Below are positions 23,601-35,204 of a stretch of 64,000 nt of DNA, one piece after another. The notes under the pieces are model-generated. The model was not told the DNA's origin and made no database searches. It saw only the letters and a list, made by a program, of their open reading frames with translations. The translations under genes and the position numbers were made by a program. Source of the stretch: Rallus limicola (Eukaryota; Chordata; Aves; Gruiformes; Rallidae); the NCBI GenBank assembly GCA_022605955.1, contig JAKCOZ010000041.1, forward strand, positions 207,501 to 271,500, written 5' to 3'. Position 1 is the first letter of the stretch, and each line of letters begins with the position of its first letter.

Positions 23601-26580
23601 TGGGTTAGGTTTAGGGTTAGTGTTATGGTTAGGGTTAGGTTTAGGGTTCAGTTAGGTTTAGGGTTAGGGTTAGGGTTATTGTTAGGGTTAGGGTTAGGGT
23701 AAGGGTTATTGTTCATTTAGGGTTAGGGTTTTTGTTAGAGTTAAGGTTAGGGTTCGGGTTCCGTTAGGGTTAGGGTTAGTGTAAGGGTTCAGTTAGGGTT
23801 AGGGTTACGGTTAGGTTTAGGTTAAGGGTTAGGTTTAGGGTTAGGGTTACGGTTCAGTTAGGGTTAGGTTTAGGGTTAGCGTTAGGGTTCAGTAAGGGTT
23901 AGGGTTAAGGTTAGTGTTAGGGATAGGGTTAGGTTTAGGGTTCAGTTACGTTTAGGGTAAGGGTTAGGGTTAGGATTATAGTTAGGGTTCAGTTAGGGTT
24001 AGGGTTTGGGTTAGGGTTAAGGTTAGTGTTAGGGTTCAGTTAGGGTTAGTGTTAGGGTTAGGGTTAGTATTAGGGTTAGGGTTAGGTTTAGGGTTCAATT
24101 AGCCTTAGAATTAGAGTTAGGGTTAGGGTTAGGTTTAGGGATAGGGTTAGGGTTAGGGATAGAGTTCAGTTAGGATTAGGTTCAGGGATGGGTTTAGGGT
24201 TAGGGTTAGGGTTATGGTTAGGGTTAGGGTTAGGTTTAGGGTTCAGTTAGGGTTAGGGTTAAGGTTAGGGTTAGGGTTAGGGTTAGGTTACAGTTAGGGT
24301 TAGGGTTAGGGTTAGGGTTAGGGTTATGGTTAGGGTTAGGGTTAGGGTTCTGTTAGGGTTTGGATTAGGGTTATGGTTAGGTTTAGGTTTAGGGTTCAGT
24401 TAGCGTTAGTGTTAGGGTTAGGGTTAGGGTTAGGGTTAGGGTTAGGGTTAGGATTCAGTTAGGGTTAGGGTTACGGTTAGGGTTAGGTTTAGGGTTAGGG
24501 TTTGGTTTAGGATTAGGGTTAGGGTTCAGTTAGGGTTAGGTTTAGGGTTAGCGTTAGGGTTCAGTAAGTGTTAGGGTTAGGGTTATGGTTAGTGTTAGGT
24601 TTAGGGTTATGTTTAGGGTTTAGTTAGGGTTAGTTTTAGGGTTAGGGTTAGGGTTTGGGTTCAGTTAGGGTTAGGGTTAGGGTTAGGGTTAGGTTTAGTG
24701 TTATGGTTAGGGTTAGGTTTAGGGTTCAGTTAGGTTTATGGTTAGGGTTAGGGTTAGGGTTAGGGTTAGGGTAAGAGTTCAGTTAGGGTTAGGGTTACGG
24801 TTAGGGTTAGGTTTAGGGTTAGGGTTAGGGTTCAGTAAGGGTTAGGGTTATGGTTAGTGTTAGGGATAGTGTTAGGTTTAGGGTTCAGTTAGGGTTAGGG
24901 TTAGGGTTAGGGTTAGGGTTAGGATTATAGTTAGGGTTCAGTTAGGGTTACGGTTTGGGTTAGGGTTAAGGTTAGTGTTAGGGTTCATTTAGGGTTAGTG
25001 TTAGGGTTAGGGTTAGTATTAGGGTTAGGGTTAGGGTTAGGTTTCAGTTAGGGTTAGGGTTAGGGTTAGGGTTAGTGTTAGGGTTATGGTTAGGGTTCAG
25101 TTAGGGTAAGGTTTAGGGTTAGGATTAGGGTTAGGGATAGGGCTAGGGTTAGGGTTAGGGTTAGGGTTCTTTTAGTGTTAGGGTTAGGTTTAGGGTTAGG
25201 GTTATGTTTCAGTTAGGGTTAGGGTTAGGGTTAGGGTTAGTGTTAGGGTAAGGGTTAGGTTTAGGGTTCAGTTAGGTTTAGGGTTAGGGTTACGGTTAGG
25301 GTTACGTTTAGGGTTAGGGTTAGTGTTAGGGTTAGGGTTAGAGTTCAGTTAGGGTTATGGTAGGGGTTAGGGTTAGTGTAAGTTTTAGTGTTCAGTTTGC
25401 TTTAGGGTTAGGGTTCAGTTAGGGTTAGTGTTAACGTTAGGGTTAGTTTTAGGGTTAGGGTACAGTTAGGGTTAGGGTTAGGGTTAGGGTTAGGGTAAGG
25501 GTTCTGTTAGGGTTTGGGTTAGGGATAGAGATAGGGTTAGGATTATGGTTCAGTTAGCGTTAGGGTTAGGGTTTGGGTTAGGTTTAGGGTTAGTGTTATG
25601 GTTAGGGTTAGGTTTAGGGTTCAGTTAGGTTTAGGGTTAGGGTTAGGGTTAGGGTTAGGGTTAGGGTTAGGGTAAGGGTTATTGTTCATTTAGGGTTAGG
25701 GTTTTTGTTAGAGTTAAGGTTAGGGTTCGGGTTCCGTTAGGGTTAGGGTTAGTGTAAGGGTTCAGTTAGGGTTAGGGTTACGGTTAGGGTTAGGTTAAGG
25801 GTTAGGTTTAGGGTTAGTGTTACGGTTCAGTTAGGGTTAGGTTTAGGGTTAGCGTTAGGGTTCAGTAAGGGTTAGGGTTAAGGTTAGTGTTAGGGATAGG
25901 GTTAGGTTTAGGGTTCAGTTACGTTTAGGGTAAGGGTTAGGGTTAGGATTATAGTTAGGGTTCAGTTAGGGTTAGGGTTTGGGTTAAGGTTAAGGTTAGT
26001 GTTAGGGTTCAGTTAGGGTTAGTGTTAGGGTTAGGGTTAGTATTAGGGTTAGGGTTAGGTTTAGGGTTCAATTAGCCTTAGAATTAGAGTTAGGGTTAGG
26101 GTTAGGGTTAGGGTTAGGTTTAGGGATAGGGTTAGGGTTAGGGATAGAGTTCAGTTAGGATTAGGTTCAGGGATGGGTTTAGGGTTAGGGTTAGGGTTAT
26201 GGTTAGGGTTAGGGTTAGGTTTAGGGTTCAGTTAGGGTTAGGGTTAAGGTTAGGGTTAGTGTTAGGGTTCACTTAGGATTAGGGTTAGGGTTAGGGTTAG
26301 GTTTCAGTTAGGGTTAGGGTTAGGGTAAGGGTTAGTGTAAGGGTTAGGGTTAGGTTTAGGGTTCAGTTAGGTTTAGGGTTAGGGTTAGGGTTAGGGTTAC
26401 GTTTAGGTTTAGGGTTAGGGTTTGGGTTAGGGTTAGGGTTAGAGTTCAGTTAGGGTTAGGGTTAGTTTTAGGGTTAGTGTAAGGTTTAGGGTTCAGTTTG
26501 CTTTAGGTTTAGGGTTCAGTTAGGGTTAGGGTTAAGGTTAGGGTTAGGGTTAGGTTTCAGTTAGGGTTAGGGTTAGGGTT
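17695..26580 (+). repeat. Large tandem duplication, right copy (about 8.9 kb)
   Basis: Right-hand partner of 9265-17694. Relative to it, this copy has lost one of the two 1.5 kb subunits (only 19375-20885 remains), lost about 115 bases near 18860, and gained an extra unit of about 1.94 kb (22323-24260 repeated at 24261-26254). Homology to the left copy ends about where the left copy itself ends, near 26580. Confidence 0.75.
22323..26254 (+). repeat. Tandem pair of about 1.94 kb units
   Basis: Unit 1 is about 22323-24260 and unit 2 about 24261-26254. Shared landmarks: GGTTAGGTTACAGTTAGGG at the start of each unit, the CTTTTAG variant (23195/25168) and GGGATAGAGATAGGG (23549/25522), with offsets of about 1938 growing to 1973. 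The equivalent single copy in the left 8.4 kb duplication is around 15.4-17.3 kb. Confidence 0.75.
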
Positions 26581-26629
26581 AGGGTTAGGGTTAGGGTTAG
26601 GCTTAGGCTTAGGCTTAGTGTTAGGGTTA

Positions 26630-28570
26630 CGGTTAGGTTTAGGGATTAGTTAGGTTTAGGGTTAGGGTTAGGGTTAGGGTTAGGGTTAGGTTTAGGGTTC
26701 AGTTAGGTTTAGGGTTACGGTATGGGTTAGGGTTAAGTTTTTGGTTCAGTTAGCTTTAGGGTTAGGGTTCAGTTAGGGTTAGGGTTAAGGTTAGGGTAAG
26801 GGTTAGGGTTAGCGTTAGGGTTCAGTTAGGATTAGGGTTAAGGTTAGGGTTAGGGAGCAGTTAGGGTTAGGGTTAGGGTTAGGGTTAGGTTTAGGGTTAG
26901 GGTAAGGGTTCTGTTAGTGTTAGGGTTAGGGTTAGGGTTAGGTTTAGGGTTTAGTTAGGTTTATAGTTAGGGTTAGGGTTAGGGTTATGGTTAGGGTTAG
27001 GGTTAGGGTGAGGTTTCAGTTAGGGTTAGGGTTAGTGTTAGGGTTAGGGTTAGGTTTAGGGTTCAGTTACGTTTAGGGTTAGGGTTCAGTTAGGATTAGG
27101 GTTCAGGTTAGGGTTAGGTTTAGGGTTCAGTTAGGATTAGGGTTAGGGTTAGGGTTAGGTTTCTGTTAGTGTTAGGGTTAGTGTTAGGTTTAGTGTTAGG
27201 GTTAGGGTAGGTTTAGGGTTCAGTTAGGTTTAGGGTTAGGGTTAGGGTTAGGGTTACATTTAGGTTTAGGGTTAGGGTTTGAGTTAGGGTTAGGGTTAGG
27301 GTTAGAGTTCAGTTAGGGTTAGGGTTAGGGTTAGGGTTAGTGTAAGTTTTATGGTTCAGTTTGCTTTAGGGTTAGGGTTCAGTTAGGGTTAGCGTTAAGG
27401 TTAGGGTTAGGGTTAGGGTTAGGTTACAGTTAGGGTTAGGGTTAGGGTTCTGTTAGGGTTTGGATTAGGGTTATGGTTAGTGTTAGGTTTAGGGTTAGGT
27501 TTAGGGTTTAGTTAGGGTTAATGTTAGGGTTAGTGTTAGGGTTTGGGTTCAGTTAGGTTTAGGGTTAGGGTTAGGGTTAGGCTTAGGGTTAGTGTTATGG
27601 TTAGTGTTAAGTTTAGGTTTCAGTTAGGTTTAGGGTTAGGGTAATGGTTAGGGTTAGGGTAAGGGTTATTGTTCATTTAGGGTTAGGAAATGTGTTAGAG
27701 TTAAAGTTAGGGTTTTGGTTCCGTTAGGGTTAGGGTTTGGGTAAGGGTTCAGTTAGGGTTAGGGTTACGGTAGGGTTAGGTTTAGGGTTAGGGTTAGGGT
27801 TCAGTTAGGGTTAGGTTTAATGTTAGCGTTAGGGTTCAGTAAGAGTTAGGTTTATGGTTAGTGTTAGGGTTATAGTTAGGGTTAATTTAGGCTTAGGGTT
27901 TGGGTTAGGGTTAAGGATAGTGTTAGGGTTCAGTTAGGGTTAGTGTTAGGGTTAGGGTTAGGATTAGGGTTGTGGTTAGTGTTCAGTTAGTGTAAGGGTT
28001 AGGGTTAGGATTAGGGTTAGGAATAGGGTTAGGGTTAGGGTTAGGGTTCAGTTAGGATTAGGGTCAGGGATAGGGTTAGGGTTAGGGTTAGGGTTAGGGT
28101 TAGGTTTAGGGTTAGGGTTAGGGTTCAGTTAGGGTTAGGGTTAGGGTTAGGGTAAGGTTTAGGGTTAGGGTTAGGCTTAGTGTTAGGGTAAGGTTTAGGG
28201 TTAGGGTTTAGTTAGGTTTAGGGTTAGGCTTAGGCTTAGGCTTAGGGTTAGATTTGGGGTTCAGTAAGGGTTAGGTAATGGTTCTGTTAGGGTTTGTGTT
28301 AGGGTTAGGGTTAGGTTTAGGGTTCAGTTAGGATTAGGGTTACGGTTAGGGTTAGGGTTATGTTTAGGGTTCAGTTAGCTTTAGGGTTAGGGTTCAGTTA
28401 GGGTTAGGGTTAAGGTTAGGGTAAGGGTTAGTGTTAGGATTAGGTTTCATTTAGGATTAGGGTTAGGGTTAGGGTTAGGGAGCAGTTAGGGTTAGGGTTA
28501 GGGTTAGGGTTAGGGTTAGGGTTAGGGTAAGGGTTCTGATAGGGTTTGTGTTAGGGTAAGGGTTAGGGTT
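26630..28570 (+). repeat. Higher-order block shared with 33.4-35.9 kb
   Basis: The order of variants here (GGGATTAGTTAGG, TTACGGTATGGG, AAGTTTTTGGTTCAG, a GAGCAGTTAGGG, GGGTTAATGTTAGGG, GGGTCAGGGATAGGG, GATTTGGGGTTCAG) is repeated from about 33430 to 35900 with several small insertions and deletions between copies. The GGATTAGTTAGG to GAGCAGTTAGGG part also occurs near 11.8, 13.3, 20.1 and 48.4 kb, so it is a widely reused module. Confidence 0.65.
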
Positions 28571-28574
28571 AGGT

Positions 28575-31410
28575 TTAGGGTTCAGTTAGCTTTAGGGTTA
28601 GGGTTCAGTTAGGGTTAGGGTTAAGGTTAGGATAAGGGTTAGTGTTAGGATTAGGTTTCATTTAGGATTAGGGTTAGGGATAGGGTTAGGGAGCAGTTAG
28701 GGTTAGGGTTAGGGTTTGGGTTAGGGTTAGGGTTAGGGTTAGGGTTAGGGATAGGGTTAGATTTATGGTTCAGTTAGCGTTAGGGTATGGGTTAGGGTTA
28801 ACGTTAGGGTTAGGGTTCAGTTAGGATTACGGTTAGGGTTAGGGTTAGGGAGAAGTTAGGGTTAGGGTTAGGGTTAGGGTTAGGGTAAGGGTAAGGTTTC
28901 TGTTAGGGTTTGGGTTAGGGTAAGGGTTAGAGTTAGGTTTATGGTTCAGTTAGCGTTAGGGTAAGGGTTAGGGTTAGGGTTAGGGTTCAGTTAGGGTTAG
29001 GATTAGGGTTAGGGTGACGGTTAGTGTTCAGTTAGCGTTAGGATTAGGGTTAGATTTAGGGTTAGGGTTAGGGTTCACTTAGCGTTAGCGTTAGGGTTAG
29101 GGTTAGGGTTAGGGATAGGGATATAGTTAGGGTTCAGTTAGGGTTAGGGTTTGGGTTAGGGTTAAGGTTAGTGTTAGGGTTCAGTTAGGGTTAGGGTTAG
29201 GGTTAGTGTTAGGGTTAGGTTTATGGTTCAGTTAGCGTTAGGTTTAGCGTTAGCGTTAGGGTTAGGGTTAGGGTTAGGGTTATGGTTAAGGTTCAGTTAG
29301 GGTAATGGTTAGGTTTAGGGTTAGGGTTAGGGTTAGGGTTAGGTTTCAGTTAGGTTAAGGGTTAGGGTTAGGGTTAGTGTTAGGGTTAGGGTTAGGTTTA
29401 TGGTTCAGTTGGGTTTAGGTTTAGGGTTAGGGTTAGGGCTACGTTTAGGTTTAGGGTTAGTGTTAGGGTTAGGGTTAAGTTTAGAGTTCAGTTAGGGTTA
29501 GGGTTAGGGTTAGGGTTTGGGTAAGCTTTAGTGTTCAGTTTGCTGTAGGGTTAGGGTTCAGTTAGGGATAGGGTTAAGGTTAGGGTTAGGGTTAGGGTTC
29601 TTTTAGGGTTTGGGTTAGGATTAGGGTTATGGTTAGGTTTAGGGTTCAGTTAGCGTTAGTATTAGTTTTAGGGTTAGGGTTAGAGTTCAGTTAGGGTTAG
29701 GGTTAGGTTTAGGGTTCAGTTATGGTTAGGGTTTGTGTTAGGGTTTGGTTTAGGGTTAGGGTTAGGTTTAGGGTTAGAGTTAGGGTTCAGATAGGGTTAG
29801 GTTTAGGGTTAGCGTTAGGGTTCAGTAAGGGTTAGGGTTAGGGTTATGGTTAGTGTTAGGTTTAGGGTTAGGTTTAGGGTTTAGTTATGGTTAGTGTTAG
29901 GGTTAGGGTTAGGGTTTGGGTTCAGTAAGGGTTAGGGTTAGGGTTAGGGTTCGGGTTAGGGTTAGTATTATGGTTAGGGTTAGGTTTAGGTTTCATTTAG
30001 GGTTAGGTTTAGGGTTCAGTTAGCTTTAGGGTTAGGGTTCAGTTAGGGTTAGGGTTAAGGTTAGGGTAAGGGTTAGTGTTAGGATTAGGTTTCATTTAGG
30101 ATTAGGTTTAGGGATAGGGTTAGGGAGCAGTTAGGGTTAGGGTTAGGGTTTGGGTTAGGGTTAGGGTTCAGTTAGGGTTAGGATTAGGGTTAGGGTTAGG
30201 GTTAGGGTTAGGGTTAGGGTTCAGTTAGGGTTAGGGTTATCGTTAGGGTTAGGGTTCAGTTAGGATTACGGTTAGGGTTAGGGTTAGGGAGAAGTTAGGG
30301 TTAGGGTTAGGGTTAGGGTTAGGGTAAGGGAAAGGTTTCTGTTAGGGTTTGGGTTAGGGTAAGGGTTAGAGTTAGGTTTATGGTTCAGTTAGCGTTAGGG
30401 TAAGGGTTAGGGTTAGGGTTAGGGTTCAGTTAGGGTTAGGATTAGGGTTAGGGTGACGGTTAGTGTTCAGTTAGCGTTAGGATTAGGGTTAGATTTAGGG
30501 TTAGGGTTAGGGTTCACTTAGCGTTAGCGTTAGGGTTAGGGTTAGGGTTAGGGATAGGGATATAGTTAGGGTTCAGTTAGGGTTAGGGTTTGGGTTAGGG
30601 TTAAGGTTAGTGTTAGGGTTCAGTTAGGGTTAGGGTTAGGGTTAGTGTTAGGGTTAGGTTTATGGTTCAGTTAGCGTTAGGTTTAGCGTTAGCGTTAGGG
30701 TTAGGGTTAGGGTTAGGGTTATGGTTAATGTTCAGTTAGGGTAATGGTTAGGTTTAGGGTTAGGGTTAGGGTTAGGGTTAGGTTTCAGTTAGGTTAAGGG
30801 TTAGGGTTAGGGTTAGTGTTAGGGTTAGGGTTAGGTTTATGGTTCAGTTGGGTTTAGGTTTAGGGTTAGGGTTAGGGCTACGTTTAGGTTTAGGGTTAGG
30901 GTTAGGGTTAAGGTTAGGGTTAGGGTTAGGGTAAGCTTTAGTGTTCAGTTTGCTGTAGGGTTAGGGTTCAGTTAGGGATAGGGTTAAGGTTAGGGTTAGG
31001 GTTAGGGTTCTTTTAGGGTTTGGGTTAGGATTAGGGTTATGGTTAGGTTTAGGGTTCAGTTAGCGTTAGTATTAGTTTTAGGGTTAGGGTTAGAGTTCAG
31101 TTAGGGTTAGGGTTAGGTTTAGGGTTCAGTTATGGTTAGGGTTACGGTTAGGGTTTGGTTTAGGGTTAGGGTTAGGTTTAGGGTTAGAGTTAGGGTTCAG
31201 TTAGGGTTAGGTTTAGGGTTAGCGTTAGGGTTCAGTAAGGTTTAGGGTTAGGGTTATGGTTGTGTTAGGTTTAGGGTTAGGTTTAGGGTTTAGTTATGGT
31301 TAGTGTTAGGGTTAGGGTTAGGGTTTGGGTTCAGTAAGGGTTAGGGTTAGGGTTAGGGTTCGGGTTAGGGTTAGTATTATGGTTAGGGTTAGGTTTAGGT
31401 TTCAGTTAGG
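28575..31410 (+). repeat. Tandem pair of about 1.44 kb units
   Basis: Unit 1 is about 28575-30014 and unit 2 about 30015-31410. The landmark GGGAGAAGTTAGGG is at 28846 and 30286 (offset 1440). Both units carry TTAGGGTGACGGTTAG, TTCACTTAGCGTTAGCG, GGGCTACGTTTAGG and CAGTTTGCTGTAGGG in the same order. A third copy begins near 45786 as part of a larger block. Confidence 0.75.
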
Positions 31411-34400
31411 GTTAGGATTAGGGTTCAGTTAGGGTTAGGATTAGGGTTAGGGTGAAGGTTAGGGTTCAGTTAGCATTAGGATTAGGGTTAATTTAGGGTT
31501 AGGGTTAGGGTTCACATAGCGTTAGGGTTAGGGTTAGGGTAAGGGTTCAGGTAGGATTAGGGTTAGGGTTAGGGTTAGGGTTATAGTTAGGGTTCAGTTA
31601 GGGTTAGGGTTTTGGTTTGGGTTAAGGTTAGGGTTAGGGTTAGGGTTATGGTTAGGGTTCAGTTAGGGTAAGGTTTAGGGTTAGGATTAGGGTTATAGAT
31701 AGGGCTAGGGTTAGGGTTAGGGTTAGGGTTCTGTTAGGGTTAGGGTTAGGTTTAGGGTTAGGGTTAGGGTTAGGGTTAGGTTTCAGTTAGGGTTAGGGTT
31801 AGGGTTAGGGTTAGGGTTAGTGTTAGGGTAAGGGTTAGGTTTAGGGTTCAGTTAGGTTTAGGGTTAGGGTTAGGGTTACGTTTAGGGTTAGGGTTAGGGT
31901 TAGGGTTAGAGTTCAGTTAGGGTTATGGTTAGGGTTAGGGTTAGTATAAGGTTTAGTGTTCAGTTTGCTTTAGGGTTAGGGTTCAGTTAGGGTTAGTGTT
32001 AAGGTTAGTGTTAGGTTTAGGGTTAAGTTACAGTTAGGGTTAGGGTTAGGGTTAGGGTTAGGATTAGGGTTCAGTTAGCGTTAGGGTTAGTGTTAGGGAT
32101 AGGGTTAGGTTTAGGGTTCAGTTAGGTTTAGGGTTAGGGTTAGGGTTAGGATTATAGTTAGGGTTCAGTTAGGGTTAGGGTTTGGGTTAGGGTTAAGCTT
32201 AGTGTTAGGGTTCAGTTAGGGTTAGTGTTAGGGTTAGTGTTAGTATTAGGGTTAGTGTTATGTTTAGGGTTCAGTTAGCCTTAGAATTAGAGTTAGGGTT
32301 ATGGTTAGGGTTAGGGTTAGGTTTAGGGATAGGGTTAGGGTTAGGGATAGGGTTCAGTTAGGATTAGGGTCAGGGATAGTTTTAGGGTTATGGTTAGGGT
32401 TATGGTTAGGGTAAGGGTTAGGTTTAGGGTTCAGTTATGTTTAGGGTTAGGGTTCAGTTAGGGTTAGGGTTAAGGTTAGGGTTAGGGTTAGGATTCAGTT
32501 AGGATTAGGGTTAGGGTTAGGGTTAGGTTTCAGTTAGGGTTAGGGTTAGGGTTAGGGTTAGTGTTAGGGTTAGGGTTAGGTTTAGGGTTCAGTTAGGTTT
32601 AGGGTTAGTGTTAGGGTTAGTGTTAGTATTAGGGTTAGTGTTATGTTTAGGGTTCAGTTAGCCTTAGAATTAGAGTTAGGGTTATGGTTAGGGTTAGGGT
32701 TAGGTTTAGGGATAGGGTTAGGGTTAGGGATAGGGTTCAGTTAGGATTAGGGTCAGGGATAGGTTTAGGGTTATGGTTAGGGTTATGGTTAGGGTTAGGG
32801 TTAGGTTTAGGTTTCAGTTAGGGTTAGGGTTAGTGTTAGGGTAAGGGTTAGGTTTAGGGTTCAGTTATGTTTAGGGTTAGGGTTCAGTTAGGGTTAGGGT
32901 TAAGGTTAGGGTTAGGGTTAGGATTCAGTTAGGATTAGGGTTAGGGTTAGGGTTAGGTTTCAGTTAGGGTTAGGGTTAGGGTTAGGGTTAGTGTTAGGGT
33001 TAGGGTTAGGTTTAGGGTTCAGTTAGGTTTAGGGTTAGGGTTAGGGTTATGGTTACGTTTAGGTTTAGGGTTAGGGTTTGGGTTAGGGTTAGGGTTAGAG
33101 TTCAGTTAGGGTTAGGGTTAGTTTTAGGGTTAGTGTAAGGTTTAGGGTTCAGTTTGCTTAAGGGTTAGGGTTCAGTTAGGGTTAGAGTTAAGGTTAGGGT
33201 TAGGGTTAGGTTTCAGTTAGGGTTTGCGTTAGGGTTAGGGTTAGAGTTCAGTTAGGGTTAGTGTTAGTTTTAGGGTTAGTTTAAGGTTTAGGGTTCAGTT
33301 TGCTTTAAGGTTAGGGTTCAGTTAGGGTTAGAGTTAAGTTTAGGGTTAGGGTTAGGTTTCATTTAGGGTTAGGGTTAGGGTTAGGGTTAGGGTTAGGGTT
33401 AGGGTTAGGCTTAGTGTTAGGGTTAGGGTTAGGTTTAGGGATTAGTTAGGTTTAGGGTTAGGGTTAGGGTTAGGGTTAGGGTTAGGTTTAGGGTTCAGTA
33501 AGGTTTAGGGTTACGGTATGGGTTAGGGTTATGTTTTTGGTTCAGTTAGCTTTAGGGTTAGGGTTCAGTTAGGGTTAGGGTTAAGGTTAGGGTAAGGGTT
33601 AGGGTTAGCGTTAGGGTTCAGTTAGGATTAGGGTTAGGGTTAGGGTTAGGGAGCAGTTAGGGTTAGGGTTAGGGTTAGGTTTAGGGTTTAGTTAGGTTTA
33701 GGGTTAGGGTTAGGGTTATGGTTAGGGTTAGGGTTAGGGTGAGGTTTCAGTTAGTGTTAGGGTTAGTGTTAGGGTTAGGGTTAGGTTTAGGGTTCAGTTA
33801 CTTTTAGGGTTAGGGTTCAGTTAGGATTAGGGTTCAGGTTAGGGTTAGGGTTAGGGTTCAGTTAGGATTAGGGTTAGGGTTAGGGTTAGGTTTCAGTTAG
33901 TGTTAGGGTTAGTGTTAGGGTTAGTGTTAGGGTTAGGGTAGGTTTAGGGTTCAGTTAGGTTTAGGCTTAGGGTTAGGGTTACGTTTAGGTTTAGGGTTAG
34001 GGTTTGAGTTAGGGTTAGTGTTAGAGTTCAGTTAGGGTTAGGGTTAGGGTTAGGGTTAGTGTAAGGTTTATGGTTCAGTTTTCTTTAGGGTTAGGGTTCA
34101 GTTAGGGTTAGGGTTAAGGTTAGGGTTAGGGTTAGGGTTCTGTTAGGGTTTGGATTAGGGTTAGGGTTAGTGTTAGGTTTAGGGTTCAGTTAGCGTTAGG
34201 GTTAGGGTTAGGGTTAGGGTTAGGGTTAGGGTTATGGTTCAGTTAGGGTTAGGGTTAGGGTTAGGTTGCAGTTAGCGTTAGGGTTACGGTTAGGCTTAGG
34301 CTTAGGGTTAGGGTTAGGTTTAGGGTTAGGGTTAGGGTTCAGTTAGGGTTAGGTTTAGGGTTAGCGTTAGGGTTCAGTAAGGGTTAGGGTTAGGGTTATG

Positions 34401-34560
34401 GTTAGTGTTAGGTTTAGGGTTAGGTTTAGGGTTTAGTTAGGGTTAATGTTAGGGTTAGTGTTAGGGTTTGGGTTCAGTTAGGTTTAGGGTTAGGGTTAGG
34501 GTTAGGCTTAGGGTTAGTGTTATGGTTAGGGTTAGGTTTAGGTTTCAGTTAGGTTTAGGG
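30260..34560 (+). repeat. Large dispersed block, left copy (partner at 45.76-49.42 kb)
   Basis: GGGAGAAG (30286/45786), the TTCACATAGCGTTAG variant (about 31510/46910), CCTTAGAATTAGAG (32278/47670), CAGGGATAG (32370/47767) and the GTTTGC variants near 33155/48165 appear in the same order in both copies. The offset is 15500 at the left end and about 15000 in the middle. The left copy has an extra internal tandem repeat of roughly 375 bases, visible as two copies of TTAGTGTTAGTATTAGGG at about 32235 and 32610. Confidence 0.75.
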
Positions 34561-35204
34561 TTAGGGTAAGGGTTAGGGTTAGTGTAAGGGTTATTGTTCA
34601 TTTAGGGTTTGGGTTTGTGTTAGAGTTAAAGTTAGGGTTCGGGTTCCGTTAGGGTTAGGGTTAGGGTAAGGGTTCAGTTAGGGTTAGGGTTACGGTAGGG
34701 TTAGGTTTAGGGTTAGGGTTAGGGTTCGGTTAGGGTTAGGGTTCATTTAGGGTTAGGTTTAAGTTAGCGTTAGGGTTCAGTAAGGGTTAGGGTTATGGTT
34801 AGTGTTAGGGATAGGGTTAGGTGTAGGGTTCAGTTAGGGTTAGGGTTATGGTTAGGGTTAGGGTTAGGGTGAGGTTTCAGTTAGGGTTAGGGTTAGTGTT
34901 AGGGTTAGGGTTAGGTTTAGGGTTCAGTTACTTTTAGGGTTAGGATTCAGTTAGGATTAGGGTTCAGGTTAGGGTTAGGGTTAGGGTTCAGTTAGGATTA
35001 GGGTTAGGGTTAGGGTTAGGTTTCAGTTAGTGTTAGGGTTAGTGTTAGGTTTAGTGTTAGGGTTAGGGTAGGTTTAGGGTTCAGTTAGGTTTAGGGTTAG
35101 GGTTAGGGTTAGGGTTAGGGTTACGTTTAGGTTTAGGGTTAGGGTTTGAGTTAGGGTTAGTGTTAGAGTTCAGTTAGGGTTAGGGTTATTGTTAGTGTTA
35201 GGGT

